From Sphingomonas flavalba (lineage in GTDB: Bacteria > Pseudomonadota > Alphaproteobacteria > Sphingomonadales > Sphingomonadaceae), in the NCBI RefSeq assembly GCF_004796535.1, contig NZ_SPHY01000007.1, forward strand, positions 106,996 to 170,995: a DNA stretch of 64,000 nucleotides, given 5' to 3'. A model generated the notes under the pieces. The model did not search any database. It was not told where the DNA came from and was given only the letters and a program-made list of their open reading frames with translations. Position 1 is the first letter of the stretch. Every line of letters begins with the position of its first letter. The position numbers and the translations under genes were made by a program. Shown here in pieces: positions 1 to 8,691 of the stretch.

Positions 1-1120
1 TGGCGTCGGTGACCGTCGGCAGCGTGCCGCCCCGGCCATAGGCGACCGGGCCGGGCGCCGCGCCGGCCGATTGCGGACCGACGCGCAGCGCGCCGGTCAG
101 TTCCGGCACATAGGCGATCGATCCGCCACCGGCGCCGACCGTCTTGACGTCGAGCGACGAGGCGCGGACCGATAGGTGGCCGACCTCCGTCGTCCGCACC
201 CGGCGCGGTTCCAGATTCTCGATCAGCGCCACGTCGGTCGAGGTGCCGCCGACGTCGAGGGTCAGGATGTTGTTCAGCCCGGCGTGGCGGCCGACCCACA
301 GCGCGCCGGTGACGCCGCCGGCCGGGCCGGACATCAGCAGCGAGACCGGGTGCTCCTCCGCCTTCTCCGACGACATCAGGCCGCCGTCGGAACGGAGCAG
401 GGACAGGGTGCCGGCAACCCCGGCGTCGCGCAGCCGCCCGCGCAGGTTGTGGACGTAGCGGCCGACGACCGGGCGCACCGCCGCGTTGGCGACAGTGGTC
501 AGCGTGCGTTCGTATTCCTGCATCTCGGGCAGGACCTCGTGGCTGAGCGAGATCGGGATGTCGGGCATCACCTCTCGCGCTATCTCCGCCACGCGGCGTT
601 CGTGGGCGCCGTTCAGATAGGCGTTGATCAGCGACACGGTGAGCGCTGTCACGCCCTGCGCCTTCAGCTTCTCGAGGCCGGCGCGGATGTCGGTATCGTC
701 GACCGGGCGGACCTCGTCGCCCTGCGCGTCCATCCGGCCCCTGACCTCGACCGTGTCCTCCAGCGCGGCGAGCGGTTCCGGCTTCGGCCAGACGATCCAC
801 CCCGCCAGGCCGCCGGGCACGTAGCTGCGCGCGATCTGCAGGATCTGGCGATAGCCTTCCGTCGTCACAAGTCCGACGCGGGCGCCCTTGCCCTCCAGCA
901 TCGCGTTGGTGGCGACGGTGGTGCCGTGCAGGAATGTCCGCACCGCGCCGGGCGCGATGCCGGCGGTGGCGCAGACCGCCTCGACGCCGGTCAATATGCC
1001 TTCCGAGCTGTCGTGCGGCGTCGACAGGGTCTTGTGCCGCCAGAACGCGCCGCTCTGTTCGTCGAGCAGTAGCAGATCGGTGAACGTCCCGCCGACATCG
1101 ACGCCTAGACGATAGGCCAT
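1..1120 (-). CDS. HyuA-type hydantoinase/5-oxoprolinase subunit (3' part missing)
   Basis: The N-terminal 373 codons of an ATP-dependent hydantoinase/oxoprolinase/acetone-carboxylase alpha-type subunit are visible; the rest lies left of the window. The protein opens MAYRLGVDVGGTFTD, the ASKHA phosphate-binding loop of the family. It continues with HGTTVATNA near residue 65 and a second loop, LDVGGTSTDVAL, near residue 275. Start ATG at 1120 has a GGAGG about 11 nt upstream; an in-frame ATG at 1129 is too close to that site. It is 17 bp downstream of the HMG-CoA-lyase-like gene, so the two are probably co-transcribed under the GntR regulator further upstream. Family members hydrolyse cyclic amides or carboxylate ketones with ATP. 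Which one applies here cannot be told, because the partner HyuB subunit is outside the window. Confidence 0.88.
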   Translation of the reverse strand, partial: MAYRLGVDVGGTFTDLLLLDEQSGAFWRHKTLSTPHDSSEGILTGVEAVCATAGIAPGAVRTFLHGTTVATNAMLEGKGARVGLVTTEGYRQILQIARSYVPGGLAGWIVWPKPEPLAALEDTVEVRGRMDAQGDEVRPVDDTDIRAGLEKLKAQGVTALTVSLINAYLNGAHERRVAEIAREVMPDIPISLSHEVLPEMQEYERTLTTVANAAVRPVVGRYVHNLRGRLRDAGVAGTLSLLRSDGGLMSSEKAEEHPVSLLMSGPAGGVTGALWVGRHAGLNNILTLDVGGTSTDVALIENLEPRRVRTTEVGHLSVRASSLDVKTVGAGGGSIAYVPELTGALRVGPQSAGAAPGPVAYGRGGTLPTVTDA

Positions 1121-1137
1121 GGACTCCATCCCCTCCG

Positions 1138-2097
1138 TTATATGGTGGCGGGGCGTGGGAACGCCCCGGCCTTGCCGACCATGCCCGGCAATGGCTTGCC
1201 GATCACGCCGGTGAACCAGTCGGCCGTGCCGATCAGGCTGTCGAGCGTCAGTCCGGTGGAAACGCCCGAGCGTTCAAGCATGTAGACGACATCCTCGGTC
1301 GCGACGTTGCCGGCCGCACCGGGGGCGAAGGGGCAGCCGCCCAGCCCGCCGAGCGAGGCGTCGACGATGCGCGCGCCCGCATTCACCGCCGCCCAGACAT
1401 TGGCGATGCCGGTGTTGCGGGTGTTGTGGAAATGGACGCGCACCGGCACCGGCGCGATCGCGCGCACCACGCGATCGACCAGCCGCGCGACGGCATCGGG
1501 CACCGCGACGCCGATCGTGTCGGCCAGCGCCACTTCCCGTGGGCCGGCGCTCGCGGCCTGCTCGGCCATCGCGACGACATGGTCCTCGGCGACCTCGCCT
1601 TCGAATGGGCAGCCGAACGCCGCGCCGATGGTGATCTGCCCGGACCGCCCCCCCGCCTGCGCTGCCGCGACGATCCGCATCGCGACATCGAGCGATTCGG
1701 CGCTGGTCTGGCCCTGGTTGCGCAGCGCGAAGGCGTCGGTAGAGACGCAGACCGCACCCAGTTCGTCGATACGGGTGGCGAGCGCCCGCTCGGCGCCACG
1801 CATGTTGAGGACAAGGCCGATATAGGTGACGTCGGGGCGCTCGGGCAGCGCCGCCGCGACCGCCTCGGCATCGGCCATCTGCGGCACCCGGCGCGGGTTT
1901 ACGAAGCTCGCCACCTCTATGCGCCGCCCCCCGGCCGCCAGCATTCGTTCGATCAGCGCGACCTTGTCGGCGGTTTCGACCAGCGCTGCCTCATTCTGCA
2001 GGCCGTCGCGCGGGCCGACCTCGACGATCTCGACTGCGGCGGGGGGCTGGGGCGCACTGGGCATTCGGCGGGTCTGGTCCACGATTGAGTGTTGCAT
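1138..2097 (-). CDS. Hydroxymethylglutaryl-CoA lyase-like enzyme
   Basis: A TIM-barrel HMGL-family lyase of 319 aa, near the usual family length. Visible family motifs are GPRDGLQN near residue 28 (metal-ligand Asp), LADTIGVA near 190 and GGLGGCPFAPGAAGN near 250 with the catalytic-loop Cys and the metal-binding Asn. The metal-binding segment reads HFHNTRNTG where genuine HMG-CoA lyases have HCHDTYGQ. Both His are kept but the following Asp and Tyr are replaced, so the acyl-CoA substrate may differ from HMG-CoA. The start is uncertain. ATG 2097 lies only 3 nt from the operator and has no ribosome binding site; ATG 2064 (residue 12) is the alternative and fits a transcript starting near 2095. 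It sits between the GntR gene (54 bp upstream) and hyuA (17 bp downstream), suggesting a small catabolic operon. Confidence 0.85.
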   Translation of the reverse strand: MQHSIVDQTRRMPSAPQPPAAVEIVEVGPRDGLQNEAALVETADKVALIERMLAAGGRRIEVASFVNPRRVPQMADAEAVAAALPERPDVTYIGLVLNMRGAERALATRIDELGAVCVSTDAFALRNQGQTSAESLDVAMRIVAAAQAGGRSGQITIGAAFGCPFEGEVAEDHVVAMAEQAASAGPREVALADTIGVAVPDAVARLVDRVVRAIAPVPVRVHFHNTRNTGIANVWAAVNAGARIVDASLGGLGGCPFAPGAAGNVATEDVVYMLERSGVSTGLTLDSLIGTADWFTGVIGKPLPGMVGKAGAFPRPATI

Positions 2098-2100
2098 TGT

Positions 2101-2131
2101 TTGTATACAAATCGCCGATGCGGCGGGTCAA
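2101..2131 (-). promoter_or_regulatory. GntR operator overlapping a promoter of the lyase-hyuA operon
   Basis: A perfect 10-bp palindrome TTGTATACAA at 2101-2110 matches GntR/FCD-type operators. On the minus strand TTGACC (2131-2126) and TATACA (2107-2102) are spaced by 18 bp, so the palindrome contains the -10 box of a plausible promoter. Transcription would start near 2095. The same palindrome recurs at 2864-2873. Repression by the adjacent GntR protein is inference. Confidence 0.6.
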
Positions 2132-2151
2132 GCTTCCACCGGGGCCGGTGC

Positions 2152-2808
2152 TCAGCGCTTGCCCGGCCGCTGGTGGAAGGCGTCGTGATAGGCGTGGAAG
2201 GCGCGGCGGATGTGCGAGGTCATCACCGCGCGCGCCCAGTCCGGATCGCGGCGGCGGAAGGCGACGATCAGTTCGTCATGCTCGGCGCGCGATTGCTGTA
2301 TCTGGCCACGGTCGTATTGCCGCGCGGTGCGGGTAACCACCGGCTGCTCGACGATGCCGGCGAGCAGGTCGGCCAGGCGTTCCGAGCTGGCGCCTTCGAG
2401 GACGATCGCGTGGAAGGCGCGATTGTGATCGAGGAAAGCGGACACATCGGGCGGGTCCGCCTGCGCCGCGGCATCGATCGCGCGGTTGTGGGTGCAGAGC
2501 TGCTCGATCGCCGAGTCGCTGATGCGGAGGGCGGCGCGCGCCGCAGCATAGCCTTCCAGCATGCTGCGCAGCACGAATCCTTCCTCGATCTCGTCCAGAG
2601 ACCATTCGGCGACGAATGTTCGCTGCGATTCGTTGCGGCGGACGTAATGCTCGCCCTCAAGCCGCCGCAGCGCGTCGCGAACCGGCGTTCGCGACACGCC
2701 GCAGGCGGCGGCGAGCTGTTCCTCGCGCAACTGGGCGCCGGGAACCAGCGACCCGTCGAGGATCGCGCCGCGTATATGTTGATAGGCCCGGTCGGACGCC
2801 TTCGTCAT
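2152..2808 (-). CDS. GntR-family transcriptional regulator (FCD type)
   Basis: 218 aa with an N-terminal winged helix (residues about 6-72, including LREEQLAAACGVSRTPVRDALRRLE) written here only by its ends LREEQL and DALRRL, and a C-terminal all-helical FCD ligand-binding domain with the DHNRAFHAIV metal/ligand motif. Start ATG 2808 is preceded by GGAGGG; an upstream in-frame GTG at 2820 lacks such a site. It is the first gene before the lyase and hyuA on the same strand and diverges from a TonB-dependent receptor. Identical palindromes lie on both sides of it, so it probably controls itself, the catabolic genes and the receptor. The effector is unknown; a metabolite of the HyuA/lyase pathway is the obvious guess. 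Confidence 0.92.
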   Translation of the reverse strand: MTKASDRAYQHIRGAILDGSLVPGAQLREEQLAAACGVSRTPVRDALRRLEGEHYVRRNESQRTFVAEWSLDEIEEGFVLRSMLEGYAAARAALRISDSAIEQLCTHNRAIDAAAQADPPDVSAFLDHNRAFHAIVLEGASSERLADLLAGIVEQPVVTRTARQYDRGQIQQSRAEHDELIVAFRRRDPDWARAVMTSHIRRAFHAYHDAFHQRPGKR

Positions 2809-2849
2809 GCTGCCCTCCACGCTCCCCCATGCGTCGCCATCACGGACGC

Positions 2850-2877
2850 TTGACGATGGTTATTTGTATACAATAAT
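2850..2877. promoter_or_regulatory. Second GntR operator, in the divergent receptor/regulator region
   Basis: TTGTATACAA at 2864-2873 is identical to the site at 2101-2110. On the plus strand it lies between TTGACG (2850-2855) and AATAAT (2872-2877), spaced 16 bp, a plausible promoter for the receptor at 2955. Binding here could also affect the GntR gene reading the other way. Promoter boxes are by eye. Confidence 0.55.
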
Positions 2878-2954
2878 GTCCTGCCTGACAGACGCAAGGC
2901 TGTGGAGCACGCGCGCACCCCGGCGTTCATGCCGGGATCATCGGAGGGGGAGGC

Positions 2955-5450
2955 ATGATGCCGATCAAAGGACCTGGTTTCTTTCTTGCCGGAGTTTCGC
3001 TGCTTGCTGCCGCCGGCCCGGCGCTGGCGCAGGGAGAGTCGCCGGCGGCCGGCGACAGCGGCGAGATCGTCGTCACCGCCCGCCGCGTATCCGAAACCCT
3101 GTCGCAGGTGCCGGCGTCGATCACGGTGCTGACCACCGACACGCTGACCCGCGCCAACATCCAGAAGGGCGAGGATTTCGTGAAGCTGACCCCCGGCGTC
3201 ACGATCGTCACCAACACCGCCGACGCCGGCGACACCCAGATTAACATTCGCGGCATCAACGGCGCGCGTGACGCGGAAAGTTCCGTCGCGCTGGTCGTCG
3301 ACGGCGTGCTCAAGACCAACACCGCACAGCTCAACCAGAACCAGGGTACGCTGCGCCAGGTCGAGATATTGAAGGGGCCGCAGGGCGCGCTCTATGGCCG
3401 CAATGCCGCGGCCGGCGCGATCGTCATCCAGACGGTCAGGCCGACCGACCAGTTCAGCGGCGCCTTCCAGGCCAGCTACGCGAACGAAAAGACGGTCAGC
3501 GCCAGCGGGCATGTCGCCGGCCCGCTTGGCTCCGGCATCGGCTTCGTCCTGTCGGGCGACTACCGGACCACCGACGGATTCTACCGTAACCTGTTCCTCG
3601 ACCGGAAGGTGGTGGACGACCAGGAAGCCTGGAATGTCGACGGCCGGATACTGGCTGAAGTCGGCGATGCGACGACGATCGACCTGAAGGCGCGGTACGG
3701 CGAGCTTCACGGCGCGTCGATCAACTTCAATTCGTCCTTCCACATCCCCGCGCTGGGCGGGGCCTTCTATGAAGATGTCAACGCCCATCCGTTCCGCTTC
3801 TATTCGAACATCCGCCCGACCAACAACCAGAAGACGGTCGAGGCGTCGATCAAGCTCGATCACGATTTCGGGCCGATGACGCTGACCGCCTGGGCGCTGT
3901 ACAGCGACATCAAGAACAACCTGACCGCCGACGGCACATCGGCCGACTTCGCCCGTTATATCGCCGCGGCGAGCGCGGACGGCGCGGCGGTGGTCGACAG
4001 TTGCTTCGCGTCGACCGCGGCGCTGACCGGCTTTCCGGTCAACCCGCCGGGCATGATCGGCCAGATCCCGGTGCCGTTCATCTTCGCGCCGGCGGATGGG
4101 TCTGTGTTCGGCGCCTATTCGCCGACGACCTGCGACGGCACCCAGTATCAGCAGCGCGACCAGCGCGACATCAGCGCCGAGATCCGCCTGGCGTCGAACG
4201 GCGACAACCGGTTCAACTGGCAACTGGGCGGTTATTACCTGCATATCGACCGGACCACCGCCGTCAGCCTGGGCGGCGACACCGGGCAGGGGATGATCCC
4301 CGGCTTCTACAACCCGCCGGGCTCGGTCAATCCGACCTCGCAGCTTTTTGCCGACAAGTTCCGCACCAACGTCTACGCCGCCTTCGCCTCCGGCCAGTTC
4401 AAGTTCACCGACACCGCCGACCTCGGCGTCGCGCTGCGTTACGATGTCGAGCAGCGCCGTGCCCGCAACCTGGTGCCGATGGCGCTCGATCCGTTCACCG
4501 GCGGGCCGATCAACCCGGGGCAGGCGAACGGACCGATCGGCCCGAAGAGCGCGACCTTCAAGCAACTGGAACCGAAGATCACCTTCCGCTGGGCAATGGC
4601 GCCGCAGGCGAATTTCTTCGCCAACTGGGGCGTCGGCTTCAAGTCGGGCGGTTTCAACAACCAGGGGTCGGCGGCGATCGTCGACCAGAATTTCAACGTC
4701 GCGCCGATCGACGCCGGCGTGTTGATCAACGACCAGTTCCGCAAGGAACGCTCAAGCGCGTTCGAGGCCGGCTTCAAGGGGCGGATCGGCCCGGTCAACT
4801 ACAACCTGGCCGGTTATTACACCCGCGTCCGCGACATGCAGTTCTTCGAGTTCTTCGTCGGCAGCTTCGGCCTGCTCCGCGTCGTGTCGAATATCGACCG
4901 GGTCGACATCAAGGGCGCCGAACTGAACGTCGATGCGAAACTGGTCGACGGCTGGACGGTGTTCGGCGCGTTCAACGTCACCGATTCCGAGATCAAGAAG
5001 AACCAGTCGCGGCCCGACACCGTCGGCAACAAGTCGCCCTATACGTCGAACTACACGATCAACCTCGGCACCCAGATGATCGCGCCGCTGCACGACGATC
5101 TCGACCTGGTGTTCCGCGCCGATTACCGGATCACCGGCCCGACCTGGTTCCACACCGTGCAGAACCAGGAGAAGGCGACGATCTTCAGCGCGCTGCTGCC
5201 GATTTCCGCGCTGCAATTGCCGGCGGCGGTCGGCAATGCGGTGTACGACGTCAACCGGCGCGCGGCGTTCGGCGTGCTCGACCTGCGCTTCGGGCTGGAA
5301 GGCCGCAACTGGCGCGCGACGGTGTTCGCCAACAACTTCCTCGACCGCAAATATCTGAACGAGGTCATCCCGGCGATCGAGTTTGGCGGGTCGTTCATCT
5401 CGCCCGGGTCGCGCCGGCTGTGGGGGCTCGAGGTCGGGTATAAATTCTGA
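2955..5450 (+). CDS. TonB-dependent outer-membrane receptor
   Basis: 831 aa. A signal peptide (MMPIKGPGFFLAGVS to ALAQ, about residues 1-26) is followed by a TonB-box-like EIVVTARR, a plug domain (about 45-160, with LKGPQGALYGRNAAAGAI) and a 22-strand-type barrel ending in the aromatic LEVGYKF expected for outer-membrane insertion. A strong GGAGGGGGAGG stands just before ATG 2955. The receptor imports a ligand across the outer membrane using TonB energy. The substrate cannot be read from sequence, but divergence from the GntR-lyase-hyuA genes and the shared operators suggest it imports the compound they degrade. A G+C-rich hairpin follows the stop codon. Confidence 0.93.
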   Translation: MMPIKGPGFFLAGVSLLAAAGPALAQGESPAAGDSGEIVVTARRVSETLSQVPASITVLTTDTLTRANIQKGEDFVKLTPGVTIVTNTADAGDTQINIRGINGARDAESSVALVVDGVLKTNTAQLNQNQGTLRQVEILKGPQGALYGRNAAAGAIVIQTVRPTDQFSGAFQASYANEKTVSASGHVAGPLGSGIGFVLSGDYRTTDGFYRNLFLDRKVVDDQEAWNVDGRILAEVGDATTIDLKARYGELHGASINFNSSFHIPALGGAFYEDVNAHPFRFYSNIRPTNNQKTVEASIKLDHDFGPMTLTAWALYSDIKNNLTADGTSADFARYIAAASADGAAVVDSCFASTAALTGFPVNPPGMIGQIPVPFIFAPADGSVFGAYSPTTCDGTQYQQRDQRDISAEIRLASNGDNRFNWQLGGYYLHIDRTTAVSLGGDTGQGMIPGFYNPPGSVNPTSQLFADKFRTNVYAAFASGQFKFTDTADLGVALRYDVEQRRARNLVPMALDPFTGGPINPGQANGPIGPKSATFKQLEPKITFRWAMAPQANFFANWGVGFKSGGFNNQGSAAIVDQNFNVAPIDAGVLINDQFRKERSSAFEAGFKGRIGPVNYNLAGYYTRVRDMQFFEFFVGSFGLLRVVSNIDRVDIKGAELNVDAKLVDGWTVFGAFNVTDSEIKKNQSRPDTVGNKSPYTSNYTINLGTQMIAPLHDDLDLVFRADYRITGPTWFHTVQNQEKATIFSALLPISALQLPAAVGNAVYDVNRRAAFGVLDLRFGLEGRNWRATVFANNFLDRKYLNEVIPAIEFGGSFISPGSRRLWGLEVGYKF

Positions 5451-5460
5451 ATTCCGGGGG

Positions 5461-5483
5461 GCGGCGCCGGGTTCCGGCGCCGC
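5461..5483 (+). terminator. Hairpin after the TonB receptor
   Basis: Perfect 10-bp stem gcggcgccgg / ccggcgccgc around a 3-nt loop, 10 bp past the receptor stop. No U-tract follows, so it may act as an mRNA 3'-end stabiliser or a bidirectional end between convergent genes rather than a classical intrinsic terminator. Confidence 0.5.
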
Positions 5484-5551
5484 TAGAGTCTGTCCGCTCT
5501 AGGTGGCACCAGCGGGCCGATGCCGTTTCCGCTTCAAACAGGCAAACTCTA
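5484..5551 (-). repeat. Dispersed stop-codon repeat, copy 1
   Basis: The core at 5521-5551 matches a 31-bp element at 30398-30428 at 26 of 31 positions, and more loosely 57208-57231. Its end supplies the TAG stop codon (5551-5549) of the TIR gene. The larger 5484-5551 unit has related inverted ends (ctagagtctgtcc at one end, ttagagtttgcc read from the other), so this copy may be the fullest form. Confidence 0.55.
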
Positions 5552-7438
5552 ACGTCCCTGCATCCCGGTGCAGACCGCCGCCATCGAGCGGGTGTAGTTG
5601 GCCTCCGGCCCCAGCGTCTCGCCCAGGATCCGCATTCCGGCCGCGCAGTCGGTGCGCGCCTCCGCATGGCGCCCGGCGCGATTAAGGATCGTCGCGCGGT
5701 TGACCAGCAGGTCGCCGTGGTTGGCGTGAAGCTTGCCGTAGCTGACGTCGTAATTGTGCCGGGCGTCGTCGAGGATGCGGAGCGCCTCTTCGGTGCGTCC
5801 GCGTTCGGATTCGACCAGCGCCAGATACACCTCGGCGATGCCGATCAGATAGTGCGGGCGGCCGAAGGCGCGGCGGTAGATCGCGATCGCCTGATCCAGC
5901 GACTGCCGCGCTTCGGCCAGCCGCTTCTGCCCGTGGAAGATCTGCCCCTGCATCGACAGCGCGTCGGCGATCGTCCGGTTGTCCGGATCGAGGACGGCGC
6001 GTTCTATCGCGAGGGCGTTGGTGATGTAGCGGCCGGCGTCGTCCAGCTTGCCGGCCATGAACGCGTTCTGTGCCAGGGTGAACCAGCTTTGTCCGGTCGC
6101 CAGATGGCGGGGGCCGAGCGCGCGCTGGTTGATCGCCAGCGCGGCGCGCAGCGAGCGTTCGGCGGCAGCGAACTGGCCGTCGTCGGAAAGCAGCAGCCCC
6201 CGGTTCTGCAAGGTCGTCGAGATCTTGGCCGGCGGCGTGTCCGGCGTGGCGCGGTAGAGGGCGAGCGCCTGGTCGAAGGCAGCGACGCCGCGCCGGGTGT
6301 CGCCGCCCGCGGTGTGGATCATTCCTTCGATCACCGCGGCACGGGCGGCCTGATCCGCATCGCGCGCCGGGGCGTGGGCCAGCGCGGCCTTCGCCGCCGC
6401 GACCGTCGCCAGCGCTGCGTCCAGCCGGCCGAGCTGGAGATAGGTGGTCGCCAGCGTCAGCCGTGCGCTGGCGCCGTCGGCGCCCGCCCGCTGGATCGCC
6501 GGCATCGACCGCTGGATTGTTCCGCGCGCCTCGTCGAACAGGCCGAGATTGTTGTAGGCCTGCCCCAGCGTCGACACCAGCCGCGCCTGAACCACCGGCT
6601 GGCCGGCGAGTTCGCGCCGCGCCCGCGCCGCGCCGCGATCGAGGATGGTGAGGGCGGATATGGTGCGCGGGTTCTCGGTCGCCGGGTTCGACAGGGTGAA
6701 GGTATCGATCAGATAGTCGGATGCGGCCCGGGCGGTCGCCGTCTCCCGTTCCGCCACCAGCCGCTGTTCGTTCGCTTCGATCCGGCGGTCGTTGGCATAG
6801 AGCGCAAGGGCGGATGTCAGCAGCATTCCAGTGCTGGCTGCGCCGACGGCGATCATCAGCCGCCGCATCCGCCGCTGGGTTTCGCGCTGGACAAGATCGT
6901 CGAGAGACAGGCCGGTCAGCCCGGCGACCAGCTTGAGCGCGGCCAGTCGCTTGCCGTCCGCCTCGGCGCGCAGGTCGGCGGCGATCGGCTCGGCCGGCTG
7001 ATCGGATACCGCGCCGTCGATGAGCTTGAAGCGCAGGGCCGGTGGAAAACATTCCTGCCCGGCGGTTTCCGGTGTGGCGGACGCATAGGGTTCGCCGCCG
7101 GTGATCAGTGCCAGCACACGCTGCTCGCCATGCATGCGCTTGAAGGTCGCGATCTCCTCGTTGACCCACGGAGAGCGCGCCGAAGCCGGCGAGCAGACGA
7201 CGATCAAAAACAGCGATTCGGCTAGCGCGGAAGTGATCGCTTCGCCCAGATCCGCCGCCGCCGACAATTCGTCGCGGTCACGGAAGATCGGCGTCAGCCG
7301 CGCCGGGACCGGGCCGAATGCCGTTGGCCGGCCGACCAGCTTTGATGGGACGCGATAGGTCTCAAGCGTGCGGTGAAGCCAGGCCGCAACGCGCTTGTCG
7401 CGATGGCTGTAGCTCAGGAACGCGCGGTAACGCGGCAC
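5549..7438 (-). CDS. TIR domain - transmembrane - TPR repeat protein
   Basis: 629 aa from a GTG start. Residues 1-130 form a TIR domain: RAFLSYSHRD at 5-14, FRDRDELSA at 52-60, and SPWVNEEI at 89-96 holding the Glu pair where bacterial TIR NADases carry the catalytic Glu. Residues about 194-214 are a single hydrophobic helix after an Arg-rich stretch. From about 255 to the end there are TPR-like helices (AYNNLGLFDEA, NRGLLLSDDGQFAAAE, LAEARQSLDQAIAIYRRAF). The layout suggests a membrane-anchored TIR with a sensing TPR domain on the other side. The gene starts 9 bp after the PEP-CTERM gene and is probably co-transcribed with it. TIR proteins of bacteria cleave NAD or make signal nucleotides, often in defence; that role here is inference. 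Confidence 0.85.
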   Translation of the reverse strand: MPRYRAFLSYSHRDKRVAAWLHRTLETYRVPSKLVGRPTAFGPVPARLTPIFRDRDELSAAADLGEAITSALAESLFLIVVCSPASARSPWVNEEIATFKRMHGEQRVLALITGGEPYASATPETAGQECFPPALRFKLIDGAVSDQPAEPIAADLRAEADGKRLAALKLVAGLTGLSLDDLVQRETQRRMRRLMIAVGAASTGMLLTSALALYANDRRIEANEQRLVAERETATARAASDYLIDTFTLSNPATENPRTISALTILDRGAARARRELAGQPVVQARLVSTLGQAYNNLGLFDEARGTIQRSMPAIQRAGADGASARLTLATTYLQLGRLDAALATVAAAKAALAHAPARDADQAARAAVIEGMIHTAGGDTRRGVAAFDQALALYRATPDTPPAKISTTLQNRGLLLSDDGQFAAAERSLRAALAINQRALGPRHLATGQSWFTLAQNAFMAGKLDDAGRYITNALAIERAVLDPDNRTIADALSMQGQIFHGQKRLAEARQSLDQAIAIYRRAFGRPHYLIGIAEVYLALVESERGRTEEALRILDDARHNYDVSYGKLHANHGDLLVNRATILNRAGRHAEARTDCAAGMRILGETLGPEANYTRSMAAVCTGMQGR

Positions 7439-7447
7439 CGCGGGCGA

Positions 7448-8566
7448 TCAGGTGGCGAGGGCCGCGCGCCGTCTACGCATGGCGCCGACCAGGCCGAAGC
7501 CGGCGATCAGCATCGCCCAGGTGGCCGGCTCCGGCACGCCGGTTGCCAGTTGATAGGACAGCACACCGTTCTTGAAGCTGGGTAGCTGGAAGGTGAAGCT
7601 GTCGAAGGCGAGCGAGCCGTCGGTGGCGGCGTCGAGCGTACCGAAACCGCGCAGCAGCGCCGGATTGGTGCCGCCGCCCCGGCCGATCGGGTCGCCGAAC
7701 GAGCTGTAGGCGATGATGCAAGCGGCGGTCAGTTGCTCGTAGCATTGCGAGCGGGAGAAGCTGGCCACTTCTGTCTCGTAGGTGAAAGTGGAGGACTGGC
7801 CGGGCTGGAGCAGCACGCTGTCGGGGAAAGCGACGAGAATGTCCGTCGTGTCCCAGGCGAAGCCGAAGCTGTTGTCGCTGCCCGGCGTCGAGGTCATCTG
7901 AAAGCCGCTCAACGCCAGCGCGGCAGCATCGAGGTCGCTGACCAGGATATTGGTGCCGGAGGCGGCATCGTGGACGAGCGCGACGCTGCCGGTCAGTTTG
8001 TAAATGGTGCTGCCGCCGCCGGTGATCCGGAAGGAGAAGGACGCGCCGGCCAGCACGTCGCCGACCGGGTCGCGCCCGTCGACGCTGAAGTCCTGAAACA
8101 TGCGGAAATCGCCGGGGAAGCTAAATCCCGGGCCGCAGCTGTTCAGGTCCTGCAGGCAGCCGGCGCCGACGTACAGACCCAGCCCGGCCGGCGTGATCGT
8201 CGAGTGCAACTCCGGCCGCACGGCGATGCTGCCGTCGTTGGTGAAGCTGACGTCGATGACGGTGCGCGACGTTGCGTAAGTATAGGCCCCGCCCGCCGCG
8301 TTGCCATTCTGGAACTCGACGACGCCGACGCCGACATTGGCGGTCGAGGCGAAGCTGGCGCCGGACCCGAAGCCGAGATCGCCGCTCTGCTCGCCGATCT
8401 TGTGGCCGGTATATTGGCGAATGTCCGGATCGCCGTTGACATTCGGGCGGAATTGCAAGGTTGCGCTGGCTTCGGTGACCACGCCGGTGACTTGTGCGGA
8501 CAGTGGCGCCGGCACGGCGATTCCGCCGAACAGACAAGACGCAACGATAACCGTCGACGCGCGCAT
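7448..8566 (-). CDS. PEP-CTERM sorting-domain exported protein
   Basis: 372 aa. A signal peptide (MRASTVIVASCLFGG to PLSAQ) leads a secreted domain rich in Ser/Gly/Thr, resembling surface beta-sandwich proteins of this class. The C-terminus is a classic sorting tripartite signal: PEPATWAMLIAGFGLVGA followed by an Arg cluster. Such proteins are anchored or exported by an exosortase, which is not in this window. Start ATG 8566 has AGGGGG 8 nt upstream; a longer in-frame reading to 8878 overlaps mnhG and is low-complexity Arg/Gly sequence, so it is rejected. No enzymatic motif was seen. The TIR-TPR gene follows after 9 bp. Confidence 0.85.
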   Translation of the reverse strand: MRASTVIVASCLFGGIAVPAPLSAQVTGVVTEASATLQFRPNVNGDPDIRQYTGHKIGEQSGDLGFGSGASFASTANVGVGVVEFQNGNAAGGAYTYATSRTVIDVSFTNDGSIAVRPELHSTITPAGLGLYVGAGCLQDLNSCGPGFSFPGDFRMFQDFSVDGRDPVGDVLAGASFSFRITGGGSTIYKLTGSVALVHDAASGTNILVSDLDAAALALSGFQMTSTPGSDNSFGFAWDTTDILVAFPDSVLLQPGQSSTFTYETEVASFSRSQCYEQLTAACIIAYSSFGDPIGRGGGTNPALLRGFGTLDAATDGSLAFDSFTFQLPSFKNGVLSYQLATGVPEPATWAMLIAGFGLVGAMRRRRAALAT

Positions 8567-8691
8567 AACGATGTCCCCCTGAGCGGGGAAGAGTATAGGA
8601 AACGGCTTGTTAATCAAGGTACGAATGCCGGTCGCCAACAGGCCGTTTTCCCGCTGGGGGACAGATCGCCCCGCGCGCCGGTCGCGACGGA

